64,000 nt of DNA from Pomphorhynchus laevis (GCA_012934845.2 WNNJ02003588.1:1-64000), one strand, 5' to 3'; counted from the stretch's first letter, positions 45,437-57,299 are shown. Translations and numbers: made by a program. The notes: generated by a model from the letters alone, not told the origin.

Positions 45437-45619
45437 AAACAATACTTCCAAAAAAAAACTGTGCTAACTTAAATAGCTTTGTTATTTTATTTCTTCATTT
45501 TTATTGTTTTGTTGTGAATACATATGTTTTGTACTTCTGTTGCACATTTTTAGTGTTTTTGTTTCATTGTTGTTTTGCTTGCTGCGGTCCCTACAGACGA
45601 AAATGGTACATGGACAATT

Positions 45620-45797
45620 GTTAGCAACGATTTTGATTCCAGCACCAATGTGCAAACCGACAATAAACTTTATTTATGTCATTTTTTTCATTTTTATGTT
45701 AATTTTCTGAAGATGCTAGTAGTTACTAGCGAAATATCAAAATGATTTTAGTTGTCGTTTAACTATACCTGATAGTTCCTAGAAATTTAAAAATTTA
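45620..45797 (+). repeat. Canonical PLE terminal fragment, third copy
   Basis: It matches the first 170 bases of 39977-40741, including GTTAGCAACGATTTTGATTC and the hammerhead. It is the shortest of the three copies. Confidence 0.7.
45702..45743 (+). ncRNA. Minimal PLE-type hammerhead ribozyme
   Basis: ATTTT, CTGAAGA (45707-45713), stem II GCTAGT/ACTAGC, GAAATATC (45731-45738), AAAAT. It is identical in core and stems to the copies at 33119 and 40053. Confidence 0.8.
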
Positions 45798-45899
45798 AAT
45801 ACAGATCAGGATTGATATATTTCTAATAAAGTATATATCTTTACTCCTATTGTTAAAAGAAATTAAAAACAGAAATTAAATTAATAGATTATATAGAGT

Positions 45900-47130
45900 T
45901 CAAGTAGGTAATAGCTCAATATAGAAAGCTTTGTTTCAAATGTTCCATGCGCGCAGGTAGGCTTCTAAACTTCGTCATATTCCGCATAATACTCCTAAGC
46001 TCGGACGTACTTATTATACCACAAAGTTTCTGAATAAAAGGCACATTATATGCAAACCGAACAAATATGCGTCCAAGATAAAAATATTCTTGGATGACAC
46101 TTGGGGATCGTCTCCTCAATGTGTATTTTCCACGACATGTTATCCGGAAATTTTATGCCTGAGAATTCGTATACTTCGCGCTGTTATCAAGTCGTTATCT
46201 GTAGGTCATTAATTTAATTTTTTTTTAGTTTTAAGTGAATTATGTATGATTTGGGTATATTCAACTCTAGTTTATTGCAAACTGTCCATTTGTGCATATT
46301 GCTAACCTCTCAATTAATGACAGTTTGAATCTTCAATACTCGATTTTGATGATAGAATTGTTTTATCGTCTGCATATTTGACGCACAGTAAGCGCAACTT
46401 ACTGAAAAATCGTCTACAAACATGAATAAAAGTATTGGGGATAAAATGCTTCCTTGCTTAACACCAACTGAAATTCGCTTTGGATTGAAATATACATCCC
46501 TATAATGTACAATTTAGTATCTGCCACTTAGGGAAAAGATGTGCAAAAGTAAACTCCATGACTGAACTTTATCAGCTAATTTTGAAATCAAAAGTCTATG
46601 ATTAATTATTTGAAATGATTAACATCATTTCAAATGCTTTTTATAGATCTACTTGAATGCACTGAACAATATGTTGAAATTGATTATCTAAGAGTTGGAG
46701 AACAGATTTTCTATACGACAAAAAATCTTTTGATGTGCTATCAGAGAGAAAATTGGTTTTTCTACCCGGTAGATATTCGCTAAAGTTTTATTTATTGAAT
46801 TTAAAGTAAACTCTAAACTTTCCTGACTTAGCATATAGAAATAAGATATATTACTCTCACAGATCGAAAACATTTCTAAAACTTAAAAGGATAATTTTTT
46901 GATGATAAATTGCGGAAATGGGATTTTGGGCAAAAACTAAAACGCTCAACTTTCGTTTTAAAAATTTCGTACTCCTTTAATCTACCTTTTCGAAATCCTT
47001 TTATTTTTTCCTTTGTAATTCCTTAACTGATGGGGACATCCACTTAGGATCTCTGGAATTAATTTTAACTGTGTTCAGGAATTCAAGTTTGGTTGCCTAA
47101 ACACATTAAGACTTAATATCCAGCAATAAG
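45900..47130 (-). mobile_element. Degenerate APE-type LINE fragment
   Basis: Minus-strand pieces in order: INSRDPKWMSPSVKELQRK (post-endonuclease linker, about 47060-47010), an RT middle near 46560, GVKQGSILSPILLFMFVDDF (about 46470-46410), a C-terminal stretch KLELNIPKSYIIHLKLKK near 46270, and another remnant at 46119-45916. Many stops are present. The family looks CR1/Jockey-like and differs from S and R. Confidence 0.6.
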
Positions 47131-47293
47131 ATCGCGTCTTTAGGCAACCATTCTTCCTGGATGGCTTAAAGTTCTTTGGTATAACTACTTACAAAATAAA
47201 TAACATACAATATAAAACACAGAATCGAAACAACCGAATTATCGACGAATGATATTCATCTACGAACGATATTCATCATTGAACGAATTAACA

Positions 47294-47650
47294 ATGCCTA
47301 AGCAGAAGAATACCTCTTTCGTCAACGCAGCACAAGATATTGGGCCAAAATCTGCAATCAAACAAAATTATGATTTTGTTACTCTCGAAATTGGTTGTGA
47401 ATCAGTGGATTGTGAATTATGGACAATTGTGAATGTCCCTTAGTCTTCGAGAAATAAAATTAAAACGACGCCGTTTTATGTGGTTTCTGCACGGCTGCTA
47501 AATTAACAGTACTATTCAACGTCAACTCAAAGGATCGGAAAACAAGTGCATTCATATCAAAAAATGTGATTGAACCTGTATTGGCGCCTTTAATACAAAA
47601 CAACCAGTCTCATGATTTGTCTGCAGAATTGAATGCGCCCGCTTGTGTCT
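47294..47650 (+). pseudogene. ORF1 zinc-finger part of family S2
   Basis: It begins MPKQKNTSFVNAAQ and continues FVTLEIGCESVDCELWTIVN, the same Cys pattern as VRCSSEDCHVWTSVSVP at 60260. A stop follows the VP at 47443, and the remainder is frameshifted. It likely bound nucleic acid or partner proteins via a PHD-like finger. Confidence 0.6.
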
Positions 47651-48754
47651 GCTTAGATACAATTGTACCTTCTCTCCCATTGTAGTAATGAATGTGATGG
47701 TGTTGATGACCGTCAATCTCAAACAATTGAAAACGACAAGACGCGATATTTTTTGCTGGATAGTACATCTAAATGCGTTTCTTTAGGCAACCAAACTCCA
47801 ACTAGAGACAAGGATCGATGCATACCTATAAACACCAAATCTCAAAGCGTTGCATCAAACTATACAACTCTCAATTATAATCGTCTTAGATCTGACCGTT
47901 CCTATAATGTGTAATCCAGTGGTATTCATGAATCAAATGCTGAAAATTATCAGGTTTGTGTAAATGATGACAGTAAGTTGTTTATTTTGTACCTTTTCGT
48001 TCCTATTACTCCCCCATCTAAATACATCTCATACTTCTTTTTTCGCTTCACGTACCCCTTACTCTACCTCCACCGTATCACTTCTCAATAATTTAAATAC
48101 TTCCGTCAAAGTCAACTCCAGTAACATCTCCGATCAACCCATTCAACACTACACTTCTGTCACACATGCTGCAACTTATCTTCAATCTCCATAAAGCACC
48201 CCTGTTATTCCCACTTCTATCTGCTCTTCTGCCTCTACTCCTACCAGCACTGTTCGTCCACCACATCCACGTAAACGTTTTCCTTCGCGCGATCACTGTG
48301 TTATCATATCTAACTTAAAACTTCCCTAATCTGCTTCTCCACAATCTCGCAACGATGATGATGTATCTGCTTTTAAGTCTATCCTAGCAAAATTCTTCCC
48401 GATGATAATCCACCCTCTTCAATAATATCGCTCCTGTATCTTTGATCCGTTTAATCAAATGCACTAAATCTAATCATCTCAGACATCCAATCTTAAAAAT
48501 CGTTTTTCGACATAGTTCACATGCTTCCTAGGTACTATCCCAACGTTTTAAACTTCTTACCACTTCATCTACTTACCATATCTTTCCTGACCGCTCCTAA
48601 CTGATATTGCCCAGCTCAATTTAGCTCGCATTGTGAAACATCGACGTGAAACAAACGGCAAGTCATCCTTATCAATCTGTCAAATCAACGGAAATTTTCA
48701 CGTCGAACACGAGGCCAAAAATCTGATGGCGTCCGGTCTCTCGTCCTATCTTCT

Positions 48755-49440
48755 TTGCTAGTCGGTCTCGCTCCTGAGTTTACTTTTCGTTTTAGTATAT
48801 TCAACACTCGCTCCATTCTTCATAAAGCTGATCTGCTTACTGATATATTCGATCAATTATCTATCGATATTCTCTGCATTACTGAATTCTGGCAATCTGA
48901 CTCTGACGATCTTGCTATTCGTCGTCTATGTCGCTCTGGTTGTTCTCTAGTTCAATCATAACGTACAATTGTCTCTGTCACATCTACTGCTTCTAACCTT
49001 TTATGTATTGTTGGCTCGGCTCGTCACCCAATATCTCTACGTAAAATTAAAGTTAACATCCGTTACACATCGTTCGAATTACCCATATGCAGATTATCAA
49101 CTCTTTCCCTACGGAACTTGTGATTGTATACCGTTTAGGATCAGCTGCAATCACACGTATGTTCTTAAACGACCTTGCTGATCTTATTTCTCACTGTTCA
49201 TTTTCTTTACTCTTTATTTTTGTTCTCGGTGACTATAACATTCGTCTTGATCGCCCTGCTGACTCTAACTCTACCACTCTAACATTTTTTTTGATTTTAA
49301 CTATAAATTACTTTCAACAAACCCCACTCATATTCTTAGCGGTGCTTTCGACATCATTGATGTTCCCAACTGCTTCAATGACTATACCTCCTTGTAAACT
49401 ACTGATTCCGGCTTGTCCGATCATTTCCTTGTCACTTTAA
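48755..49440 (+). pseudogene. AP-endonuclease region of family S2
   Basis: FRFSIFNTRSILHKADLL, IDILCITEFW, DDLAIRRLCRSGCSLV and FVLGDYNIRLDRP show the usual order of endonuclease blocks, with CITEF in the E box. SCPIISL-type degraded sequence takes the place of the SDHF box. Frames change several times. Confidence 0.65.
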
Positions 49441-49865
49441 TTCTTACTCATCCCAATCCCCATTTTTCTTCTCCACGTCCAACATAAACTACTCCAAGTC
49501 GACCTTGGAAACTTCCGATATTCCTATTGTCTGTTCTGCCTTACTCAATTCTTCACTCTTTTCGCTTCCACTTAACTATCTTTCTTCCGATGATCTCTGC
49601 ATTCTGTTTGATTCTAAACATACGTCGATCCTCAATCACCTTCTGCCCATTCGATCCTGACATTTTCAGCGCTTGCCCCATGCTCCCAGGTTCGTCCGAC
49701 TATTGCCTTTCTAAACGTCGACTCCGTCACTCTTTTCGTGTGTTAAATCGTTTTATTAAACGTTCTCAAAACACACTCACTCCAAATCTGCGTGCTTGCT
49801 ACCTTTCTCTCCGCCGTTCCCATCTCATTCTTATGCGTACTAAACGTACTCTCTTTTGACGAAAT

Positions 49866-51000
49866 TAACTTGAGTCCTCTTCCAACTCTAAAATCTCACT
49901 GGAAAATCTTAAACTCAATTTTTTAAGATAACCTACCCCTTGTAATATAAATTCTGATGATTTTTCTTCTTATCTACAATCTAAACTATCTAATTTACTT
50001 TCTCTTCTAGCCATATGTCTCTTGTATCATCTGTTCTCTTTAAATACTTCCCTCCCAGAGCTATTCCACCTTCCCGTTTCGTCTGATGAAGTTTCTTCGG
50101 TTCTTCTGTCATTACCTAATAAAACCTCCTTCTGTCTTCCACTCACTTGCTTAAAAAAATTGCTCATCGATCTCACCCTTCTTAACCACTTTGTTCAACT
50201 TGTCTGTCCGAAGCGGCACACATTTCATTCCAACTAGAAATGCGCCACAGTTCGGACCTCTCTTAAAAAAGCAATATATCGACCCTTCACTATCATCTTC
50301 GTACCGTCCTATCTCACTTCGCCTACCCTCGCCAAACTCCTTGAGCATCTTTTTCTCAAGCAAGTTAATGCATATATATTTTCCTCCAACTTTTTTCCTC
50401 CCTTCCAAGCTGCTTTTCGCTCTAATCACTCTACTAAAGTTGCATGTCTTAAAGTTTATAACAACTGACTCATCTCGCGCGATCAACGTTATCGTCTTCG
50501 TCATGATTATGGCTTCTCTTTACCATCCGGCGAAATCAACTCGAGTCATCTTCCAACTCTAAATCTATTTTGAAAATATTAAACTCAATAGTTTCACGAT
50601 CAAATACCTATTATAACAAATATCCTGATGATTTTTCTTCTTATCTACAATCTTAGCTATCTAATTTACTTTCCACTCTACACATGTACTCCTTGTATAC
50701 TCTCTTCTCTTTAAATACTTTCCTACTTGAAATGCATCAATGTTCACCCTCTCCTCAAAAAGCAATCTCTCGACCCCTCACTCCCTCTTCGTACCGTATT
50801 ATCTCACTTCTCTCAACCCTCTCTAAACTCCTTGAGCGTCTTGTTCTCAAACAAGTTTATACATATCTCTTTTCCTTCAACTTATTTCCTCCATTCCAAG
50901 CCGATTTTCGCTCTAATCACTTTACTAAAAGTGCATGTCTTAAAGTTTATAACGACTAACTCATCTCGCGCGATCAAAAATAATGTAGTGTCATAGTTTC
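49866..51000 (+). repeat. Imperfect tandem duplication inside family S2 copy
   Basis: The block starting CTTGAGTCCTCTTCCAACTC (49870) recurs from about 50544. It includes GATTTTTCTTCTTATCTACA and the RT block around CTCTAATCACTTTACTAAA. The period is about 675 bases. The two units differ by many substitutions, so the duplication is old or reflects two insertions. Confidence 0.6.
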
Positions 51001-51224
51001 TCTTGATCTATCATCTGCTTTCGACATTGTCGATCACTCGATTCTTCTCCATAGTCTTCGTCATGATTATTGCTTCTCTTTACATACTGTAACTTGGTTT
51101 TCTTCACATCTATCAAACCGTACTTTTCGCATGTGTTCTAACTCTTTTTTCCATCCTTCTTCCATCACGGCGAGTGTTTCACAAGGTTCCGTATTAGGCC
51201 CTTTGCTTTTCTCTCTTCTCCTCG

Positions 51225-52717
51225 TCCATCCGCAGTCGTGTCTTCCCTTCACACTGAAAATCCGCAATCGTTCGTCCCCTCCTTAAGAAACAATCGCTCG
51301 ACCCCTCCCTTCCTTCTAGCCATCGCCCCATTTCACTACTCCCTACTCTTTCAAAGCTCTTAGAACGTCTCATCTTAATACAAATCAACGCTTATCTCTC
51401 CTCATCCAATCTGTACCCTCCATTCCAATCCGCTTTCCGCTCTAATCACTCGACAGAAATCGCATGCATAAAAGTGTACAACGACTTACTCATTTCTCGA
51501 GACAAGGCTCTATATAGTGTTCTCATCTCCCTCGACCTCTCCTCCGCATTCGACATTGTCGACCACTCCGTCCTCCTTTCTCGCCTTCGTTATGATTACG
51601 GCTTTTCTTCCTCCTCCGTAGCATGGTTCGCCTCATATCTATCCGACCGTTCCTTTCGCGTCTGTTCTAATTCATCATCCTCCCCTCCCATCCCTATTTT
51701 TTTCGGGGTCCCACAAGGTTCAGTCCTAGGTCCCCTGCTTTTCTCTCTTTTGCTTGGCGATCTCTCTCCATTTATCAAATCTTACTCCTTTTAACGTCAT
51801 GCAATACGCCGATGACATTCTAATCTATGCTCATGCACCCGCACATCGCATACACGATATCGGCATTTCTGCCTCCAACTGTCTTTCTTCTATCTACAAA
51901 CGTCTCTCCAATCTCCATCTCGTTCTAAACGCCGAAAAGTCCTAAATAATGTGGATCCTTCCCCGATAACCAAACATATCTCCACCCATTGTATCTTTTG
52001 CCTCATCGATCATCCCTATAGTCCACAATCTCACTTTCTTAGGCTTCCATTTCGATGATCACCTTTCCCTTAAACCCTTCGTCCGTGACAAGGTCCGCTC
52101 GTCTAACTTAATTCTTCGTGACATCCGCCGTATCCGCCCCCTTATCGACTTCCGTTCTTGTATGTCTCTTCTTTCATCGCTTCTTTTCCCTAAAATCGAT
52201 TACTGCCTTAGCCTTTTCGCCAATTCTCCAAAATCCATCATCCTACCCCTACAACGAATAATCAACACCGCCGTTCGAGTGCTCTTTCGTCTCCGTCGCT
52301 TCGACCACACATCCACATATTTTGCCCAACTCTCCTGGCCCACCATCCACATCCGCATCAAACTCCGCCTTCTTCTCGTTACTTTTCGTCTCATCGCTGT
52401 CGGCTCCCCATCGTTCATCAACCTTCCTTTCTTAGACGATACTCGCCCCACCTCGCTATCGCTTCGTTCCTGTCATACCCTCTTACTCCACGTTCCTAAT
52501 TACTCCAACAACTACGGTCTCCGATCCTTCCTCGTCGCCGCCTCACTCGCCTGGAATCAACTCCCTCTCGACGTCCGCCGCGCTCCCTCCTTTATCACAT
52601 TCAAACACCTCCTCCGTTCACACCTTCTCGACACCTGATTCACAGTCTTGTTTTGTTGTGGTCATGTAAGCGTGCGCTGGCACACATTTGCCACGTTAAA
52701 ATAAATCCTATTTTTTT
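51225..52717 (+). mobile_element. CR1-like LINE, family S1, 3' half inserted into S2
   Basis: It starts at the beginning of the RT (about SAIVRPLLKKQSLDPSLPSS) and ends with the S1 tail (GTCATGTAAGCGTGCGCTGG, CACACATTTGCCACG, AAAATAAATCC, T-rich run). CTCG flanks both ends (51221-51224 and 52718-52721), and S2 coding sequence continues across the gap as LLL|GDLSS. This is a classic 5'-truncated insertion, and it is the best-preserved S1 RT in the window. Confidence 0.8.
51474..52638 (+). pseudogene. S1 RT and C-terminal region (best copy)
   Basis: Open stretches read LISLDLSSAFDIVDHSVLLS, FGVPQGSVLGPLLFSLLLG and MQYADDILIYAHAPAHRIHD (catalytic YADD). After breaks, SLLSSLLFPKIDYCLS and RFDHTSTYFAQLSWPTIHIR follow to the LDT stop at 52638. 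Breaks lie near 51795 and 51945. The RT belongs to the CR1 group by its VPQGSVLGPLLF and DLSSAFDxVDH forms. Confidence 0.75.
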
Positions 52718-52721
52718 CTCG

Positions 52722-53825
52722 GTGATTTGTCGTCTATTTCTCATACATTTGACTTCCATGTTAAGCAATATGCTGATGGCATTTTCATCCATGATCATGC
52801 ACCTGCATATTATTATTTCGACAAACAGACGAGCAAAGCTCATAGTTGCACTGTTAAAAAAAGAAAAAGTAAAGAAAAAAAGAAAAACTCACAAACAAAA
52901 GTCATAAAAGTTCATGTTTGAATGCTGAAACCGATCTTGAGTTGACAATTTCTTCACTTAATCGGTTCCACTTACCTGCGATTCGGTGTCCAAATTGTAC
53001 AGTTTTAGAGCGTATAACTCGGCGATGGGCTAAAGTAAAATATATCGTATTCATGATCTTAGTGTTTCTGCTTCCAACTGTCTTGCCTCAATTTCCAATC
53101 ATCTTCTCTTCGTCTTACTCTGAATCCTAACAGATCCAAAATAATGTGGATCCATTCTCGACGCCCCAGCTTAAAACTTCCCTCCGTATCATTAAATTCT
53201 ACAATTCTTCCTTGATTCTCCGCAACCTTCCGTCAAATTCGTAGATTGATCGATTTCCCTTCATGTATGACTCTAATATCTTCTCTCATTTTCTCAAGAC
53301 TTGATTACTGTCTGAGTATATTTTCCAACTCACCTAAATCCACACTTTTTCCACTACAACCCATTGTAAACGCAGCCGTCCGAATTCTCCTCAGTCTTCG
53401 TCGTTTTGATCATACATCTCACCATCTTGCTTCTCTCGATTTGCCTACCATTTATTGTCGTGTTCAAATTCGTCTTCTTATTGCTTTCCGCCTTGTAACT
53501 TTTCCTACTCCTTCATTTCTCAATTTTCATTTTCTCGACAATTCTCGTTCTGCTTACTGTTCATTGCGTTCCCGTAATTCCCTTCTTTCACATGTCCCAA
53601 ATTACTTCACCTATTTTGACTTCCGCTCCTTCCTTGTGGCTGCTCCTCTCTCGTGGAATCATCTGTCCATTCATATACGCCAATCAACCTCAATGCCGTG
53701 TTTCAAACAACAAATCCGGTTTCATTTAAACAATTTAACAAATTTATCTGTAAGACTTTTGCTGTGTTTTTTGATTAGTGGACTTGTAAGCGTGCAGTTG
53801 GCACGCATTTGCCACTTTTAATAAT
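52722..53825 (+). pseudogene. S2 RT end and C-terminal region
   Basis: It resumes with GDLSSISHTFDFHVKQYADG (the last Asp of YADD is replaced by Gly). It continues through RLIDFPSCMTLISSLIFSRL and LSWNHLSIHIRQSTSMPCFK to the 3' end near 53825. A poly-A-like AAAGAAAAA stretch at 52860-52890 and frame changes interrupt it. Confidence 0.65.
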
Positions 53826-54327
53826 TTATTATTAAATTGAAACATGATTTCACCAATTTTGTCTAATTCGTTGAGTCAATGAAGTATTTTCGATCAAAAT
53901 TGTATTTTCTATTACGAATATCTGCCCCTGGCAAGTAATTTCGCCAATTTGCTACCGCGAGTAACAAATAATCCTTCATCAACCTCCCTTTCTTAGACGA
54001 CACTCGTCCCACTTCTCATGAATTATGAGGTCTAATTAAAAATTAGAGTGAATGAAAAACTGAATGAAAGTGAATAAAAAAGAATAACAAAATAGAATTT
54101 TGATTGGAGCTGATCTGCTAAATTTTAAGCCGATCCGCTCTAATTGATTATTGCAACTTTATTAAGACAATGGAAAATTCAGTTTGGGGTGGAGCCATTT
54201 TCCAAGATTTTGTATAATGCCTGTTGCAGTCACTTTGACGCTAAGAGCGAAAATTAATTTTTAAATGACGATCAATTTTTAAATGACGACATTTTTGCTA
54301 AATTATTTTTGCTAGATTTCACTTATT
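53826..54327. other. Upstream region of the TIMM9-like gene
   Basis: AT-rich DNA contains one stray S1 fragment (53968-54015: CATCAACCTCCCTTTCTTAG, ACGACACTCGTCCCAC). No promoter element is convincing. The gene's promoter and 5' UTR should lie in the last 300 bases. Confidence 0.4.
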
Positions 54328-54639
54328 ATGAAATTTGGATCCTCCACTGCTACAAACGTTGATTCCAGTAATTTGCAAACCTCACAATCATTGGATGAAG
54401 GACTAAAAACCTTGCATGAATTCCTTAGGCAGTTTAATAAAATCGCTGAGCATTGTTTTACTGACTGTATAAACGATTTTAGCAGTAGGCGAGTTCAACA
54501 GAAAGAAAACGACTGTGTATCGAATTGTGTAATGAAATATATGAAAATGACTCAGCGTGTATCACTTAGATTTAAAGAAAGTCAAATGATTATAAACGAA
54601 TCAGAAATTGAACTGGATCGCAAACTAAGAAAATCGTAA
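54328..54639 (+). CDS. TIMM9: Mitochondrial intermembrane-space chaperone TIM9-like
   Basis: The protein has 103 residues, close to the usual 85-100 of small Tim proteins. The twin CX3C motif is intact: CFTDC and CVSNC, 15 residues apart. Between and around them lie the Tim9 signatures: EFLRQFNKIAEHCF, CINDFSSR and KYMKMTQRVSLRF. Tim9 pairs with Tim10 as a hexameric chaperone that escorts hydrophobic precursors across the intermembrane space. It has no cleavable presequence, as expected. A short Ser/Gln-rich N-terminal extension precedes the core. The ORF is complete and undamaged in one exon, between two LINE copies. It may be the functional gene or a retrocopy; I see no poly-A tail or flanking repeats that would favour a retrocopy. 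Confidence 0.9.
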   Translation: MKFGSSTATNVDSSNLQTSQSLDEGLKTLHEFLRQFNKIAEHCFTDCINDFSSRRVQQKENDCVSNCVMKYMKMTQRVSLRFKESQMIINESEIELDRKLRKS

Positions 54640-55228
54640 CTACGTTTGTTTATTTGTATTCCTTAAAAATTCCATTTTTTCTGTAAATTGCTTTATTAAT
54701 AATAATTGCACTAACTAACAATAAAAAGCAGCAAACGGCAAGCAGATAAATTAGTTAAATTGTTTAAATGGGATCGGATTAGGATTTTGAAACACGGTAT
54801 TGAGGTTAATTGGCGTATATGAAGTGGCAGATGATTCCACGAGAGAGGAGCAGCCACAAGGAAGGAGCGGACGACAAAAGAGGTAGAGTAGATTGGGACA
54901 TGTAAAAGAAGGGAATTACGGAAACGCAAGGAACAGTAATCAGGACGAGAATTGTCGAGAAAAGGAAGGTTGAGAAATGAAGGGGTATAAAAAGTTACAA
55001 GGCGGAAAGCAACGAGAAGAAGACGAATTTGAACACGACAATAAATTGTAGGCAAATCGATATAAGCAAGATGGTAGGATGTATGATCAAAACGATGAAG
55101 ACGGAGGAGAATTCGGAAGGCTGCGTTGATGATGCGTTGTAGTGGAAGAAGAGTGGATTTAGGTGAGTTGGAAAATAGACTAAGACAGTAATCAAGTCTT
55201 GAAGAAAGGAAAATATATTAGTCATACA

Positions 55229-55635
55229 ACAAATAGATTTATTTTTACGTGGCAATTGCGTGCAGGTGCACGCTTACATGACCAGAAAAAATCTAAATCA
55301 TGTGTCTATAAGGTGGGTATGGAGTCGATAAATCCATATGCTCATCGGATTTAAATGAAAATATAGATTTTAGTATGGGGTAGGCAGGTGATCGGCAGGT
55401 GAGATTTTGTTGGGCAAGGACACGAGGACAGATGCGACTTCGGCAGGTGAAACAGGGAGAATATGTAGGAGTTCCTGGAGAATGAGGCGAGGCGAGTAGC
55501 GTGAGATGGAATGGAGTCGAGGTTGTGAGAGAGCAGCGTGGATACTTTGGTCTGAAGAAATGACGAATAATCATGGGGATTGATGTTGCAAGACGGAGAG
55601 GAGCGAGAAAGGATTTAGTTAAAAGTATGACGGAG
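55229..55635 (-). mobile_element. S1 LINE tail inserted into the S2 inverted copy
   Basis: The segment contains S1-type CCTTGCCCAACAAAATCTCA and ends with the S tail (GGTCATGTAAGCGTGCACC, TGCACGCAATTGCCACG, AAAAATAAATC). The short target duplication is TGTAT (reverse complement at 55224-55228 and 55636-55640), and S2 coding resumes on both sides. It is heavily 5' truncated or internally rearranged. Confidence 0.65.
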
Positions 55636-55797
55636 ATACATGAGGGGAAATCGATCAATCTACGAATTTGACGGAGGTTGCGAAGTATCAAAATAGATGA
55701 GAGTACTTTATCCCTAACGAAAGGTTTAAGTGAAAGTCGGTTGTCGAAATAGAAGCCTAGGAAAACGAGAATATCAACGATATAAGAAATTATATAA

Positions 55798-56670
55798 TTA
55801 AATGATACCGAGGGAGGTTCGACGCCGAAGCGTCGAAGAACTTCCACGTTTGTTCGATTTATTAGGATTCAGAGAAAAACGAAGTGAAAAAATATGATTG
55901 AAAATTGAGAAAAAGTTGGAAGCAGAAACACTAAGATCGTGAATACGATAAGCAGGTGCGTGAGCATAGATGAGAATGTCATCATCATATTGCATAACAT
56001 GGAGGTAAAATATACGAGGAACAGAAGACAAATCACCGAGAAGAAGAGAGAAAAGCAAATGGCCTAATGCGGAGCCTTGTGCTACACCGGGCGGGATGGA
56101 AGAAGGATGGGAAATAAAAGAGTAAGAACAAACGCGAAAAGTACGGTTTGATAGATGTGAAGAAAACCAAGCTACAGTTCGTAAAGATAATCCATAATCA
56201 TGACGAAGACGATGGAGAAGAATCGAGTAATCGACGATGTCGAAAGCAGATAAAAGATCAAGAGAAACTATGACATTACATAATTGTTGATCGCGCGAGA
56301 TGAGTAAGTTGTTATAAACTTTAAGACATGCAAACTCAGTAGAGTGATTAGAGCGAAAAGCAGCTTAAAAGGGAGGAAACAAGCTTGCTGAAAAGTAAAA
56401 TGCATTAACTTGCTTGAGAATAAGACGCTCAACGAGTATAGAGATTGTTGAGAGAAGTAGGATAGGACGGTACGAAGATTTTAATAAGCCGTCGAGATAT
56501 TGCTTTTTGAGGAAAAAAGAACAGTGGCGCATTTTGAGTTGGATGGAAATGGGCGTCTACGGATAGACAAGTTGAGCAATGTATATAGGACGGGTGAGAT
56601 AGATGAGCAGGTATTTTTAAGCAAGTGTGTGGGAATTGGGTCAGTAGAAGATGTTTTTTAAGTAATGGCA
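55798..56670 (-). pseudogene. RT region of S2 inverted copy
   Basis: The RT core reads LFSLLLGDLSS, then MQYDDDILIYAHAPAYRIHD, in which the catalytic box is YDDD instead of YADD. The fingers region upstream is frameshifted. Confidence 0.6.
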
Positions 56671-57299
56671 ATAGTGCCGAAAAACTTCATCAGACGAAAC
56701 GGAAATAAGATATAATAGCTCTGGGAGGGCAGTATTTAAAGACAATATACAAAAAGCGTATGGTAGAAGGGAGAGTTAATTAGAGCTTAGATTGTAGATA
56801 AGGAAAAAATTCATCAGGATTTATGTTACAAGGGGTAAATGATCGTGAAAGTATTAAGTTTAAGATTTTCTAATGATATTTAAAGTTGGAAGATGACTCG
56901 AGTTGATTTTGCCGAAAGAAAGTATGTTTTGTACACATAAGAATGAAATGTGAACGGCTAAGAGAAAGATAAGACATACGGAGATTTGGGGGTAGTTGAG
57001 TTTGGAGAACGTTTAAGAAAGCGATTTAACACATGAAAAGATTGACGGTGTCGACGATTAGAAAGACAACAGTCAGACAAACCAGAGAGCATGGCGCAAG
57101 CGCTCAACAGGTCGGGGTCGACTAGGCTGAAGGTGATTGAAGATCACGTATGTACAGAATCAAACAGAATGAAGAGATCATCGGGACAGAGATAGTTAAG
57201 AGGAAGTGAAAAGAGTGAAGAATTGAGTAAGGCTGTGCAGAGAATAGGGATATCGAGAAGTTTCCAGGGTCGACTTGGTGTGGATAATGGCGGAGGCGA

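Larger units (their letters stand above)
41040..45440 (-). mobile_element. Two-ORF RLE-type LINE, apparently intact
   Basis: The minus strand carries a gag-like zinc-knuckle ORF1 (45193-44216), then ORF2 (to 41130) with RT, an R2-like CCHC motif and a restriction-like endonuclease. No AP-endonuclease is present. The 5' UTR holds three 33-base repeats (45345-45436). Both ORFs are open over their full length, and no decay is visible. Both ends are estimates. RLE-type LINEs usually have one ORF, so the added ORF1 is unusual. The exact clade is uncertain. Confidence 0.8.
47230..53825 (+). mobile_element. CR1-like LINE, family S2, interrupted by an S1 insertion
   Basis: The copy holds an ORF1 zinc finger (47294-47650), an ORF1 second domain (about 48260-48730), an AP-endonuclease (48755-49440), a middle region, and an RT broken at 51221. 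RT and C-terminal sequence resume at 52722 and run to 53825. A 1.49 kb S1 segment sits between. A tandem duplication of the middle/RT region lies at 49866-51000. There are many frame breaks. The 3' end has a GCGTGC/GCACGC hairpin (about 53790-53807). Confidence 0.75.
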
